NCBI RefSeq assembly: GCF_038595055.1
Contig: NZ_CP152002.1
Coordinates: 3,640,501-3,704,500 of the forward strand
Source of the DNA: Paenibacillus sp. FSL R7-0345
GTDB taxonomy: Bacteria; Bacillota; Bacilli; Paenibacillales; Paenibacillaceae
DNA length: 64,000 nucleotides
Reading direction: 5' to 3'
The position numbers and the translations under genes are program-made. This document shows, piece by piece, positions 25,301 through 32,984 of the stretch. Under the pieces are notes generated by a model, which saw only the letters and a list, made by a program, of their open reading frames with translations, was not told where the DNA came from and made no database searches. Numbering within the stretch: position 1 is the stretch's first letter; each line of letters opens with the position of its first letter.

Positions 25301-27987
25301 GAGGAAGCCAGGCCTTTACATTCACTCCAATCAGCGGTTATGTAGTGGATACGGTAACTGTAAATGGTGCGTCTGTAGAGATTGCAGACAATACCTATAC
25401 CTTGGAAAAAGTGAACACCGATGACAAGGTAATCCATGTTACGTTCAAACCCGATCCGGCCGCAACGTTACTTAACTTTATCGTATACAACGATAACTTT
25501 GCCACCGGAGAATTTACCACAGCCGTTATCATCGATCTGGGCGCGGGAAATGAAGCTGTGGGTACCGACCTTAGCTCAAACCTGTTTACAGTATCGGCGA
25601 GGAATACTCTGCTGAACGGTACTCCGGCATATCAAGGCACACGCACCGTCAAAAGAGTATACGTCAATGACGAACCTAGACCCAGAGGATATAAGGGTGT
25701 GAATCAGAACTCCCCTGATTATCAAGCTGGACTTACCAAAGGTCGCTATATCGTAGTAGAATTGGAATTTTGGACATTAACCGGCGGACAGTCCACTTTG
25801 GAGGCATCCAATTCCACCGTCCAGAATTACAACATTGTATCTAGTGGCGATATCAAGCTTGACGGCAAGGCTGCCATTGTTAAGTCGTCATTCGCACAGT
25901 CAGATATCGTCAATGAAATCATCGACAAATTTGAAGTTGGCCCCAAAATTGACAACGCGGAAGCGATGCAGTATGGACTCTATATTCATAAGGACGGCAA
26001 CGGTGTCCCGGTAAAAGGGCTTCCCCTTTACATCTACGCTCACGGTTCTACCCGCGGCGGTACACAGGACGGGGATACCTTCGCGCCCATCAGGTCCGCC
26101 AACGGAGCCATCGCACTTATGAAGAAAATGGAGACGAACTCCAAATACGCTAGTCATATAATCGCTTTGCGAGCTCAAAACAACGTTCAGGCAACAGCTG
26201 CTACCTTAAAGGCTTATATCGATGATCTGGTAAGCAAGGGCCTTGTGGACCCCAACCGTATCTACATGGCAGGCTTTTCTATGGGATCCGCTTATACTAA
26301 TACATTCTTGACGACATATTCTGAGCTGCTCGCAGCCGCGGCGCCTATGTCTTATCCACCTTCAATCAACGCGAAACAAGCCGAAACTCTTAAAAGCTTT
26401 CCATACTGGTCATTCGTTAACACAACTGATTCTCCATTTATAAAAACAGGAGCGGAGACTTTTATAGCGAATATTATGCCCCTATTGGAAAACGCTCGGC
26501 ACACGTTCATCGACAGAAATGAAATATTCGTATGGCCTTATGACCAATGGACAAAGGCGGAAGCACCAATTAATGGAACCAATTGGATTCCGTCCGGCCA
26601 TGAGATGGAAGCTTCAGTACTGTGGAACAATATTTCAGGCTACACGGATACCTTGTCCAATGTAGGTTCCGGCAAGGAGTGGAGCCTTAAACCTACGGCG
26701 CAGTCCTCTAACCTGCCGACTTGGAACAATGACTACACTGACGTCTTTGATTGGATGTTCGCGCAGAGAAAAACGGACGTACCCGGTGCTCCAGGCAGCT
26801 TCAAGGCGACGGCGGGCGACGGACAGGTCACATTGAGTTGGACTGCTCCGGCTGACGATGGTGGCAACGCGATATTGGGTTACAAGGTCTGGTATGGCAA
26901 CGTGACCCCGGTCACTCTAGATGCGAAGGCGACCCAATATACCTTCAAGAGCCTGAAAAATGACCAAAGCTACACCTTCAAAATCGTTGCGGTGAGCGCG
27001 AAGGGCGACAGTCCGGAGATGAGTGCGACGGCGATACCGGCGACTTCCAATGTGCCCAATCCTTCTGGTGGCAATACCGGCAACACCGGGAATACCGGCA
27101 GTGCGGGAACCGGGATAGACACCGGATCATCGAAGCCGACCTACACAGTGAACACACCGAAGGATAAGCCCGCGGTCACGGACAAGAACGGAAACACCAC
27201 CCTGCCTGGCGGTGGCGAGATTGTGATCAAGGGCGGGACGAAGATTGAGGTACCCGAAGGCACGACTATAGACTCAAACGGTAAGGTGACCATTCCGGCA
27301 TGCAAGAGCGCTAAAGTGACACTACACGGCGGCGCGAGTGCCGGATTAGACAACGGCATGTCGCTGAACATCCATGGGGGGACGGAGCTTGTGTTCGATG
27401 ACGACACCCCGCTGGGCTTCCTAGTGATGTCGGGCAATCCTTTCAGGGATGTCAACATGAACGACTGGTTCTACAGCTACGTAAACTCCGCTTACACATA
27501 CATTCTTTTCAACGGCACGACGTCCACGACGTTCTCACCGGGCACCTCAATGACACGTGCGATGTACGTGCAGGCGCTGGCCAATCTTGAGAATGTAAAC
27601 CGCTCCGGCTACACGAGTTCCCGCTTTAGCGACGTGACGGACGGTCAGTGGTACTCGGCGGCTGTCGAGTGGGCGGCCGAAAGCGGCATAGTCAACGGTA
27701 TAAACGCAGACCTGTTTGATCCCAATTCACCGATAACGCGCGAGCAGATGCTGGTGATGCTGTACAACTATATGAAGTACAAGGGCTATGAAATACCTGA
27801 AATACAATCTAAGTCCTTCGCGGACGAGAGTGAGATCAGCTCATGGGCGTTGAAGGCCGTTCAGGCACAGCGGGGCATCGGAATTGTATCAGGCAAGCCG
27901 GACAACTTCTTTGACCCCCAAGGCACCGCCACCCGCGCTGAAGTAGCTACTATCTTTATAAAGTTCATCGAATATCTGGCTAAGTAA
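22396..27987 (+). CDS. Secreted S-layer-anchored protein with duplicated CBM9-like/EstA-type esterase block
   Basis: This 1863-residue surface protein starts with a signal peptide (MMSKRFGRMLAFFCCLLMVA, cleaved near SFA-AA). A block of about 700 residues occurs twice. Each block holds a CBM9/DOMON-like carbohydrate-binding domain (from about 56 and 756; compare ILWDQDYLYARVVVED with VLWDEDFLYARVVVTD), a short bacterial repeat domain, an EstA-type Ig-like domain and an alpha/beta esterase. The nucleophile elbows are GFSWGG (Ser595) and GFSMGS (Ser1295); likely catalytic His residues are His707 and His1402. An FN3 domain follows (about 1465-1550), then a Gly/Asn/Thr-rich linker and three SLH domains from about 1682, which attach it to the cell-wall polymer. 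ATG 22396 has AAAGGAGG 7 bases upstream. The gene is more GC-rich than its neighbours. Likely role: deacylating a substituted polysaccharide at the cell surface. Confidence 0.9.
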   Translation: MMSKRFGRMLAFFCCLLMVASLMPTSFAAATDNNEYTEALNGDSSSTTLTSLQANETPTAIFGTPELGSGDPLWALTMEHLINKSTVPGDPRPHATGTARILWDQDYLYARVVVEDSNLYQGPGNDYQYDSLEFYLGAGNQGANQWRISSTGVFSGQSAPGRAAWTEITDTGYIVEMRIPKRTLNLQAGPFTFEVYINNSTEKGGDRYEVVSCFGTPDAAYNSAASFTNSLNLIAANEADDRFSITATAGSGGRITPNVPGDVFRIASGSDETFKVIPDYGKIVDTVKVDGEDATLSDDGSYTFSNVVANHTIQVTFKNDSTAGLLPFIVWNDNFARGEYTTAVIIDLGEGKAAEGSKLNPDLFTVSARNTTLNGDSVTFEGTRKITRVYANDEPKVRGYLGTVSRSPDYQDGLERGRYIVVEFEFYSESGGNITLDGSMNSTRQVYSVVQNGELVLTEGDPLNYVVFEQEKVVNPILDQFTTPTGNSVNRALYLHKDENGEVSRGLPLYVYTHGMGRGGTSAATDQKAAMKSASGAVALMKKMEKDPKKYASHILNLSYNGTSTPSTANVKKVIDDLVASGAVDPNRIYAAGFSWGGQYTNSLVNAYPGFFASAAPMSPVSGSPNANANYAHTSLAYWMFINEYNVGGYQTNLNTFINTNMPKMVNARASRFESNEALTWPYNQFDQPTQRPNPANTPVLADYIAHEVEAAVLYNEITMGTWSIAPTAQSTNLPAWNNDYTDVFDWMFAQTKANDRPVARYGSPVLGTNDKLWEQAVEFDINNSSAPDQKVGPKATGKAKVLWDEDFLYARVVVTDPNVCVGHTPGTEHMTDSVEFYVGDGSGGSNQWRIGASGIFSGQAAVGRDGSVIRTDTGYIAEVKIPRRTVEFTTNSPITFDVYINNSTSAGNDRYEVVSGLGQPDAGYGSSDSFKNSLLLFGGSAVSRHPVNATAGLNGTISPSGLIRVADGGSQAFTFTPISGYVVDTVTVNGASVEIADNTYTLEKVNTDDKVIHVTFKPDPAATLLNFIVYNDNFATGEFTTAVIIDLGAGNEAVGTDLSSNLFTVSARNTLLNGTPAYQGTRTVKRVYVNDEPRPRGYKGVNQNSPDYQAGLTKGRYIVVELEFWTLTGGQSTLEASNSTVQNYNIVSSGDIKLDGKAAIVKSSFAQSDIVNEIIDKFEVGPKIDNAEAMQYGLYIHKDGNGVPVKGLPLYIYAHGSTRGGTQDGDTFAPIRSANGAIALMKKMETNSKYASHIIALRAQNNVQATAATLKAYIDDLVSKGLVDPNRIYMAGFSMGSAYTNTFLTTYSELLAAAAPMSYPPSINAKQAETLKSFPYWSFVNTTDSPFIKTGAETFIANIMPLLENARHTFIDRNEIFVWPYDQWTKAEAPINGTNWIPSGHEMEASVLWNNISGYTDTLSNVGSGKEWSLKPTAQSSNLPTWNNDYTDVFDWMFAQRKTDVPGAPGSFKATAGDGQVTLSWTAPADDGGNAILGYKVWYGNVTPVTLDAKATQYTFKSLKNDQSYTFKIVAVSAKGDSPEMSATAIPATSNVPNPSGGNTGNTGNTGSAGTGIDTGSSKPTYTVNTPKDKPAVTDKNGNTTLPGGGEIVIKGGTKIEVPEGTTIDSNGKVTIPACKSAKVTLHGGASAGLDNGMSLNIHGGTELVFDDDTPLGFLVMSGNPFRDVNMNDWFYSYVNSAYTYILFNGTTSTTFSPGTSMTRAMYVQALANLENVNRSGYTSSRFSDVTDGQWYSAAVEWAAESGIVNGINADLFDPNSPITREQMLVMLYNYMKYKGYEIPEIQSKSFADESEISSWALKAVQAQRGIGIVSGKPDNFFDPQGTATRAEVATIFIKFIEYLAK

Positions 27988-28008
27988 AAGCGTAAACAGA
28001 AAAATGCA

Positions 28009-28056
28009 GACTCTTCCGCTGGGCAATATCCAGCCGGAAGGGTCTCGTTCTATTTT
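28009..28056 (+). terminator. Terminator after the surface esterase gene
   Basis: GACTCTTCCG...CTGG pairs with CCAG.CCGGAAGGGTC around AATAT, followed by TCGTTCTATTTT. It lies about 20 bases past the stop. Confidence 0.75.
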
Positions 28057-28191
28057 ACAAAGAAAATTTCCAGTGCTGATGCTGCTAAAGGGAAGCGTTT
28101 ATTTTCACCTGATCAATGTGACCTCAAGCAATATTGTACAGAGATTTGGATAATTCCACAGTGGATGCGCAAATGTACCAAGCTATTTCCT

Positions 28192-28224
28192 AATGGACAA
28201 GACCAGGGTACTATTGCCGATTTG
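28192..28224 (+). repeat. Copy of a dispersed GGACAAGA-type repeat
   Basis: Apart from three differences near its middle, this segment (GGACAAGACC then GGTACTATTGCCGATTTG) equals one at 34081-34112. The flanks differ, so it is a dispersed short element, perhaps the end of a mobile element. The rest of 28057-28263 shows no gene. Confidence 0.5.
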
Positions 28225-28263
28225 TATGGAATATTTTGTTAACCATGTAAACTTGAACAGATG

Positions 28264-28306
28264 TTGACAATAAACATTCAACATTGTAATATACCCATAG
28301 GGGTAT
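28264..28306 (+). promoter_or_regulatory. CstR/CsoR-type operator-promoter of the sulfur operon
   Basis: TTGACA (28264-28269), a 17-nt spacer and TAATAT (28287-28292) form a strong promoter. The operator ATACCCATAGGGGTAT (28291-28306) overlaps the -10 and the start site. CsoR/CstR repressors are known to bind such GC-rich cores flanked by A/T; the same 16-mer recurs at 32571. Confidence 0.85.
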
Positions 28307-28439
28307 TGGTATTGTGATAGAAATCATATCATTATCGCCGGCGTTCGTTATTTCAAAAGTCGAAAGTTATCATCCGGTTTAGGACAGATTAACCAAGACT
28401 GCACTTAAATCTATAACCCAGTACAAGGAGGAGCCTACA

Positions 28440-29018
28440 TTGCCGGAAATTAAAACAAACATGACCCTTGATTGTAAAGGGCTCGCATGTCCAATGCCTA
28501 TTGTAAAGACCAAAAAGGCGATCGATCAGCTGGAGGCGGGACAAGTCATTGAAGTCCAAGCCACCGATAAAGGTTCTCTTGCTGACATTCAAGGTTGGGC
28601 TAAGAATACAGGCCATCATTATCTCGGTACAGTAGAAGAAGGCGAGGTGCTTCGACACTACATCCGTAAATCCAGACCCACTGAAGTAAAAGAGGCAAAA
28701 AAGCATCCTCATATCATTTCCAATGAAGATTTAGCCAATAAACTGACAGCAAATGATAAGGTTACCGTCATTGATGTCCGGGAGCCTGCTGAATATTCGT
28801 TCAACCGAATCTCCGGAGCCATTTCGATCCCACTCGGAGAGCTTGAGGATCGTGTTCACGAGTTGGACACGGAAGATGAAATTTATGTTGTCTGCCGGAC
28901 CGGAAACCGCAGTGATATGGCTTGCCGTATGCTCAGCGAAAAGGGATTCAAAAAAGTGAAGAACGTCGAGCCAGGAATGTCGGGTTGGACGGGTCCTATG
29001 GAAAATACAGAGAAGTAA
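28440..29018 (+). CDS. TusA-rhodanese fusion (CstA-like sulfur carrier)
   Basis: A sulfur-relay protein of 192 residues. Residues 8-75 are a TusA domain with the catalytic Cys17 in CKGLACPMPIVK; residues 90-190 are a rhodanese domain with active Cys152 in VVCRTGNRSD. It would accept and pass persulfide sulfur in the cytoplasm, as CstA does in Staphylococcus aureus, although CstA has an additional rhodanese domain that is absent here. Translation starts at TTG 28440 after AAGGAGGAG. It is the first gene of a sulfur-handling operon behind a CstR-type operator. Confidence 0.88.
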   Translation: MPEIKTNMTLDCKGLACPMPIVKTKKAIDQLEAGQVIEVQATDKGSLADIQGWAKNTGHHYLGTVEEGEVLRHYIRKSRPTEVKEAKKHPHIISNEDLANKLTANDKVTVIDVREPAEYSFNRISGAISIPLGELEDRVHELDTEDEIYVVCRTGNRSDMACRMLSEKGFKKVKNVEPGMSGWTGPMENTEK

Positions 29019-29064
29019 ACATCTAATACAGATCCACAAATGAAACTACACGGAGGTTATTAAC

Positions 29065-29460
29065 ATGAGTACAAAAGTAGCGATTATTGCAAGTAATGGT
29101 GGTTTGTTTGACGCTTATAAAGTCTTTAACATCGCAACAGCTTCTGCGGCAACCGATGCGGAAGTTGCGATCTTCTTCACTTTTGAAGGGCTGAACCTTA
29201 TTCACAAGCAGGCGCATCATCAACTGCCGCTCCCGGCGGGAGCCGAACACTTCGCAGAGGGCTTCAAGAATGCCAATATTCCATCGATTCCCCAGCTTGT
29301 AGAGATGGCACAGGAGCTTGGTGTGAAGATCATTGCCTGTCAGATGACGATGGATGTTATGAATTTGAAGAAAGAGGACTTTATCGAAGGTATTGAAGTA
29401 GGCGGGGCTGTAACTTTCCTGGATTTTGCCAAAGATGCTAACGTAAGTCTGACATTCTAA
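29065..29460 (+). CDS. DsrE/DsrF-like (DsrE2) sulfur-transfer protein
   Basis: A protein of 131 residues of the DsrE/F-like superfamily. It has an alternating beta/alpha fold starting [19 protein letters not shown], the conserved segment [16 protein letters not shown] and a single plausible sulfur-carrying Cys in [15 protein letters not shown] (about residue 92). Members of the DsrE2/peroxiredoxin-like group accompany TusA and rhodanese in sulfur-oxidation and persulfide operons, and the gene lies between such partners here. ACGGAGG lies about 10 bases upstream of the ATG. Probable role: persulfide shuttle between TusA-type proteins. Confidence 0.88.
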   Translation: MSTKVAIIASNGGLFDAYKVFNIATASAATDAEVAIFFTFEGLNLIHKQAHHQLPLPAGAEHFAEGFKNANIPSIPQLVEMAQELGVKIIACQMTMDVMNLKKEDFIEGIEVGGAVTFLDFAKDANVSLTF

Positions 29461-29479
29461 TTCAAAGGAGGATTCAAGC

Positions 29480-30601
29480 ATGAATGCCAAAGAATTGACT
29501 ACGATCGTTCTGGCTAAAGAAGAGTTGTTTATTTTGGATGTGCGTAACGAAAGTGATTTTAAGGATTGGAAAATTGAAGGCGAGAGCGTGGATATCATCA
29601 ATATCCCCTACTTTGATCTTCTGGATGGAGTAGACGAAGCTCTTGATCAAATCCCGGATGGCAAAAAACTCCTCGTTGTCTGTGCAAAAGAGGGTTCTTC
29701 CAAGTTTGTTGCCGATCAGATTGTAGAGGCCGGCCGGACGAATGTGCACTATCTGGAAGGCGGTATGAAAGCTTGGAGCGAACATTTGGAACCGGTGAAA
29801 ATTGGTGAATTGAAAAACGGCGGCTCTTTGTATCAGTTTGTCCGGATCGGTAAAGGCTGCCTATCTTACATGGTCGTATCCCAAGGGGAAGCTGCCGTTA
29901 TCGATACCCTTCGGATGACGGATGTATTTGAACAGTTTGCGAAAGAGAAGGGAGCGGTGATCAGACATACGCTCGATACGCATCTGCATGCTGACCACAT
30001 TTCCGGCGGACGCAGACTCGCGGAACAAACAGGCGCCACGTATTGGCTGCCGCCTAAAGACGCAACAGAAGTCACCTTCACTTATGAGAAGCTTGAGGAA
30101 GGCCGTGATATTTCCGTAGGGTCTACGACCATCCGGATTCAACCGGTATATTCGCCCGGTCATACGATCGGGAGCACCTCTTTTATTGTAGACGATCAAT
30201 ATTTGCTGACAGGCGATATCCTGTTCATCGAGTCGATCGGACGCCCCGATCTGGCTGGTAAGGCGGAAGATTGGGTCGGCGATCTGCGCAATACGCTCTA
30301 TAGCCGTTATAAGGAACTTTCTCAGGATCTTATGGTTCTTCCTGCACACTTCGGTAAAGTTACGGAGCTGGGGGCAGGCGGCCGGGTGATGGCCAAATTG
30401 TCGGATCTGTATCAGAATAATCCCGGCTTGAACATTCAGCAGGAGGAAGAATTCCGCCGCACAGTCACCGAAAATCTGCCTCCGCAGCCTAATGCTTATC
30501 AGGAAATCCGCCAGACCAATATGGGAAAAATAACACCAAGTGAAGACGAGCAGCGGGAGATGGAAGTCGGTCCCAATCGCTGCGCGGTTCATGACAAATA
30601 A
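29480..30601 (+). CDS. Rhodanese-persulfide dioxygenase-like (MBL) fusion, CstB-like
   Basis: A 373-residue two-domain enzyme. Residues 1-97 are a rhodanese domain with active Cys68 ([11 protein letters not shown]). Residues about 110-340 are a metallo-beta-lactamase fold with the metal motif HLHADH (168-173) and later [15 protein letters not shown] and PAHFGK, the ETHE1/persulfide-dioxygenase-like ligand set. S. aureus CstB has the MBL domain first and rhodanese last, so the order is reversed here. Likely role: oxidise low-molecular-weight persulfide to thiosulfate or sulfite in the cytoplasm. It lies 19 bases after the DsrE-like gene with AAAGGAGG upstream. Confidence 0.9.
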   Translation: MNAKELTTIVLAKEELFILDVRNESDFKDWKIEGESVDIINIPYFDLLDGVDEALDQIPDGKKLLVVCAKEGSSKFVADQIVEAGRTNVHYLEGGMKAWSEHLEPVKIGELKNGGSLYQFVRIGKGCLSYMVVSQGEAAVIDTLRMTDVFEQFAKEKGAVIRHTLDTHLHADHISGGRRLAEQTGATYWLPPKDATEVTFTYEKLEEGRDISVGSTTIRIQPVYSPGHTIGSTSFIVDDQYLLTGDILFIESIGRPDLAGKAEDWVGDLRNTLYSRYKELSQDLMVLPAHFGKVTELGAGGRVMAKLSDLYQNNPGLNIQQEEEFRRTVTENLPPQPNAYQEIRQTNMGKITPSEDEQREMEVGPNRCAVHDK

Positions 30602-30617
30602 GAGGAAGAATATAAAA

Positions 30618-30845
30618 ATGAAAACAGACATTGTAGTGGACACTAAAGGAATGGCATGTCCAATGCCCATTGTAAAAGCAAAGAAGGCTTTGGACGGATT
30701 GGAATCCGGGCAAGTTATGGAAGTCCAGTCTACAGATAAAGGCTCCATTAACGATTTTCAAGCATGGGTAAAGCAGACGAAGCACGAACTTTTGAAGCAT
30801 GAAGAAGACAATGGCATCTATAAATTTTTTGTAAAAAAGGTGTAG
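30618..30845 (+). CDS. TusA-family sulfur carrier protein
   Basis: A stand-alone TusA-like protein of 75 residues. It has catalytic Cys14 in TKGMACPMPIVKAKKAL and the family's second motif, VQSTDKGSINDFQAWVKQT, and ends …YKFFVKKV. It is closely related to the TusA domain of the gene at 28440 (both share CPMPIVK.KKA and TDKGS.D.Q.W), implying duplication. ATG 30618 follows GAGGAAG; the frame is open further upstream but overlaps the preceding gene. It is the last gene before a bidirectional terminator. Confidence 0.9.
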   Translation: MKTDIVVDTKGMACPMPIVKAKKALDGLESGQVMEVQSTDKGSINDFQAWVKQTKHELLKHEEDNGIYKFFVKKV

Positions 30846-30849
30846 AGTA

Positions 30850-30884
30850 AAATAAGCGAACACATCAGGCGTGTTCGCTTATTT
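30850..30884. terminator. Bidirectional terminator
   Basis: AAATAAGCGAACAC pairs perfectly with GTGTTCGCTTATTT around ATCAGGC; both sides are A/T-rich. It serves the tusA gene on the plus strand and the small Cys-rich gene on the minus strand. Confidence 0.85.
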
Positions 30885-31049
30885 CAAGCCTTTATAGGTA
30901 ACCTTTACTCCAAGTGTACAATAGGCTTCTTCTCTATAATGACCTTGGGGACAGGATTTGGTAGTGCACGCGAGATTGCTCTCTGCTTGAAGTCTGTCCT
31001 GGCATACAGGGCATGTATCAGTGAACCATTTTTTTAATACCATCAGCAT
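30879..31049 (-). CDS. Small Cys-rich (zinc-ribbon-like) protein
   Basis: A 56-residue protein with two cysteine clusters (DTCPVCQDRL and ACTTKSCPQGHYREE, plus a later Cys), suggesting a structural zinc site. ATG 31049 has GAGG 9 bases upstream, and the gene converges on the sulfur operon, sharing its terminator. I do not recognise the family. The RBS, the Cys spacing and the terminator make a real gene more likely than a chance frame. A redox or persulfide-related role is only suggested by position. Confidence 0.6.
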   Translation of the reverse strand: MLMVLKKWFTDTCPVCQDRLQAESNLACTTKSCPQGHYREEAYCTLGVKVTYKGLK

Positions 31050-31147
31050 ACTTTTATACCTCATTTCCCATGTGTTAACTATGCTTTGATTATAACCTGA
31101 CTTTTACGGATCGTATACAACAAATTCACACGATAAGGAGGCAGATT

Positions 31148-31936
31148 ATGGATCCCTTGCTAATGATCATCATGGTTGCGCTTGGTTTGATCGGCTCTTT
31201 CTTTTCAGGCTTACTTGGGATCGGAGGAGCAATTATTAACTATCCGCTGCTGCTTTATGTGCCCTCTCTTCTCGGTGCTGCCCAATTTAATGCGCATGAA
31301 GTGTCATCGATTAGTATGTTCCAGGTTTTCTTTGCTTCATTAGCAGGAGTATTGGCTTTCCGGAAAAAGAGTAAAACGGGGCCTTCTCTCGTGAACAAAC
31401 GGCTCGTTTTATATATGGGCACCAGCATATTGGCTGGCAGTTTAATCGGAGGTTTTGTCTCCGGAATGCTTGAAGGGGACATCATTAACCTGATTTATGG
31501 CATCCTGGCTGTTCTAGCCGTGATCTTGATGCTGATACCGAACAAAGGAACGGAAGAGAAGGGGAAGGATCTTCAATTTAATACCTTCATTGCAATTGTA
31601 TCTGCGTTTATAGTCGGAATCGTTTCAGGCATTGTCGGCGCTGGAGGAGCTTTTATTCTGATTCCGGTCATGCTCACACTGCTCCACATTCCGGCACGTA
31701 CGACCATTGCATCTTCACTGGCGATTGTCTTTATTTCAGCCATTGGCGGTGTGGTTGGTAAAATTACCGGAGGGGCTATTCCTTTATGGCCGACACTGTT
31801 TACAGTCATTGGCAGCTTGATCGGTGCACCGCTTGGTTCAACAATAAGCGCCAAATTGAATGTAAAGGTGCTGAGATATGCTTTAATCATCCTTATTTCC
31901 TTAACCTCTATTAAGATTTGGTCTTCTATCCTTTAG
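31148..31936 (+). CDS. TauE/SafE-family sulfite (anion) exporter
   Basis: A membrane protein of 262 residues with about eight helices arranged as two repeats of the TauE/SafE family. The repeats begin GLIGSFFSGLLGIGGAIIN and FIVGIVSGIVGAGGAFILIP, the paired Gly-rich motifs typical of the family. AAGGAGG precedes the ATG. In cst-type operons TauE exports sulfite or thiosulfate-type products of persulfide oxidation, and its place between the TusA/rhodanese genes and the cstR gene fits that role. Confidence 0.92.
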   Translation: MDPLLMIIMVALGLIGSFFSGLLGIGGAIINYPLLLYVPSLLGAAQFNAHEVSSISMFQVFFASLAGVLAFRKKSKTGPSLVNKRLVLYMGTSILAGSLIGGFVSGMLEGDIINLIYGILAVLAVILMLIPNKGTEEKGKDLQFNTFIAIVSAFIVGIVSGIVGAGGAFILIPVMLTLLHIPARTTIASSLAIVFISAIGGVVGKITGGAIPLWPTLFTVIGSLIGAPLGSTISAKLNVKVLRYALIILISLTSIKIWSSIL

Positions 31937-32038
31937 GAGAAATGGTATGTTCTGCTGGATGATGCCGCACGGCGCAAACAAGCTGGGTCTAACTTCTGGA
32001 GGGTATCGAATATGCGTGTACATTCAATGGTTTTGCTC

Positions 32039-32060
32039 TATACTATACCTGTATAGGTAT
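32039..32060 (+). promoter_or_regulatory. Variant CstR operator at the cstR promoter
   Basis: TATACT (32039-32044) is followed directly by ATACCTGTATAGGTAT (32045-32060), which keeps the outer ATACC/GGTAT of the two perfect operators but not the central CATAGG. It probably gives autoregulation of cstR with weaker affinity. Confidence 0.65.
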
Positions 32061-32085
32061 TGTTTAAAAGAGGAGATGAACAGAA

Positions 32086-32355
32086 GTGGAATACAATTAT
32101 CCCAACGAAATTAAAACCCGCTTGCGCAGGATCGAAGGACAGATACGCGGCGTGCTGAGGTTAATGGAGGAAGGCAAGTCTTGCAAAGAGGTTGTATCAC
32201 AGTTGTCAGCGATTCGTAATGCCACAGACAGGGCGCTTGCTCAAATTGTGGCGGAGAATCTGCAGCAATGTATTTTAGAAGAACAAGCCAACGGTAATCC
32301 CGATCCAGGAAAACTGGTCAAAGAAGCCGTGGAATTGCTTGTTAAAAGCAGATGA
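32086..32355 (+). CDS. cstR: CsoR-family repressor, CstR-like persulfide sensor
   Basis: An all-helical DNA-binding repressor of 89 residues (DUF156/CsoR family) starting at GTG after AGAGGAG. The family core RLRRIEGQIRGVLRLMEE is present. The sensing residues are Cys33 and Cys62. The position that is His in Cu(I)-sensing CsoR is Asn58 (AENLQQC), which matches CstR rather than CsoR, so persulfide is the likely signal: di- or trisulfide formation between Cys33 and Cys62 releases DNA. Three matching operators at 28291, 32045 and 32571 flank sulfur genes in the region and support this assignment. Confidence 0.9.
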   Translation: MEYNYPNEIKTRLRRIEGQIRGVLRLMEEGKSCKEVVSQLSAIRNATDRALAQIVAENLQQCILEEQANGNPDPGKLVKEAVELLVKSR

Positions 32356-32454
32356 ATGCAGAATTTCTGTGAGCTTCAAAACGATAAGGGATTCAAGGTA
32401 ATAAAAATGACCGGCGGTCTCCGTGCATGGACTGACAAAAGGGTACGCGAATAA
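32356..32454 (+). pseudogene. Rhodanese C-terminal fragment
   Basis: A 32-codon frame starting one base after the cstR stop reads …CELQNDKGFKVIKMTGG then LRAWTDKRVRE. It matches the end of the complete rhodanese at 32626 (CELLHEKGYKVVNMTGG, then LNEWTSKLVRD). The catalytic loop and everything before it are missing. It looks like the tail of a former rhodanese gene that once followed cstR and was deleted or replaced by the intact copy downstream. Confidence 0.65.
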
Positions 32455-32543
32455 ATCAAACCAAAGATATGGAGCAGCAGTTGTGGTTTTAAGCAGTTGC
32501 TGCCTTTTCATTAACGGATAAGCGTGTTTACCATTGTGAAGTA

Positions 32544-32586
32544 TTGATAATAGATCAGTGTCGCGCTATAATACCCATAGGGGTAT
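32544..32586 (+). promoter_or_regulatory. CstR-type operator-promoter of rhodanese genes
   Basis: TTGATA (32544-32549), 17 nt, TATAAT (32567-32572); operator ATACCCATAGGGGTAT (32571-32586) overlaps the -10 exactly as at 28291, and the 16-mer is identical. Confidence 0.88.
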
Positions 32587-32625
32587 TAGTATAATGGATA
32601 GAAAACAGGAAAGGGGAAGTTAAAA

Positions 32626-32943
32626 ATGGCATTTAAAATACCAAGCTCGATTACAGCACAAGAGGTTGCTGAACAAATAGAAACAGGAAAGTCGCTGAAC
32701 TTATTAGATGTCCGCGAATTAGCAGAGTGGTTAGAGGGACATGTTGAAGGAGCTAAACATATTCCGTTGAGCCAATTAGTTGAACGGCAAAAGGAGTTAG
32801 ACCTCGACCAGGAAATCATTATTATGTGTCGTAGCGGAAATCGAAGCGGTTTGGCTTGCGAACTGCTGCATGAAAAGGGATATAAAGTGGTTAACATGAC
32901 TGGCGGGTTAAATGAATGGACCAGTAAACTTGTCAGGGACTGA
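32626..32943 (+). CDS. Single-domain rhodanese (sulfurtransferase)
   Basis: A 105-residue cytoplasmic rhodanese-homology protein: LLDVRELAEWLEGHVEGAKH is the first conserved block, and the active loop is MCRSGNRSG with Cys68. A C-x-x-G-x-R-S loop accepts sulfane sulfur. It lies directly behind a CstR-type operator, so it should be induced by persulfide stress with the operon at 28440. GGGGAAG precedes the ATG. Two further rhodanese-like genes follow on the same strand. Confidence 0.92.
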   Translation: MAFKIPSSITAQEVAEQIETGKSLNLLDVRELAEWLEGHVEGAKHIPLSQLVERQKELDLDQEIIIMCRSGNRSGLACELLHEKGYKVVNMTGGLNEWTSKLVRD

Positions 32944-32984
32944 TAAATGAGAGTAATTAAAATGGAAAGGAAAAGGATACCTAG

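Noticed and set aside
29861..30748. Minus-strand 295-codon ORF
   Set aside because: It is antisense to the rhodanese-MBL gene, whose catalytic motifs are intact; the long frame is a by-product of codon usage there.
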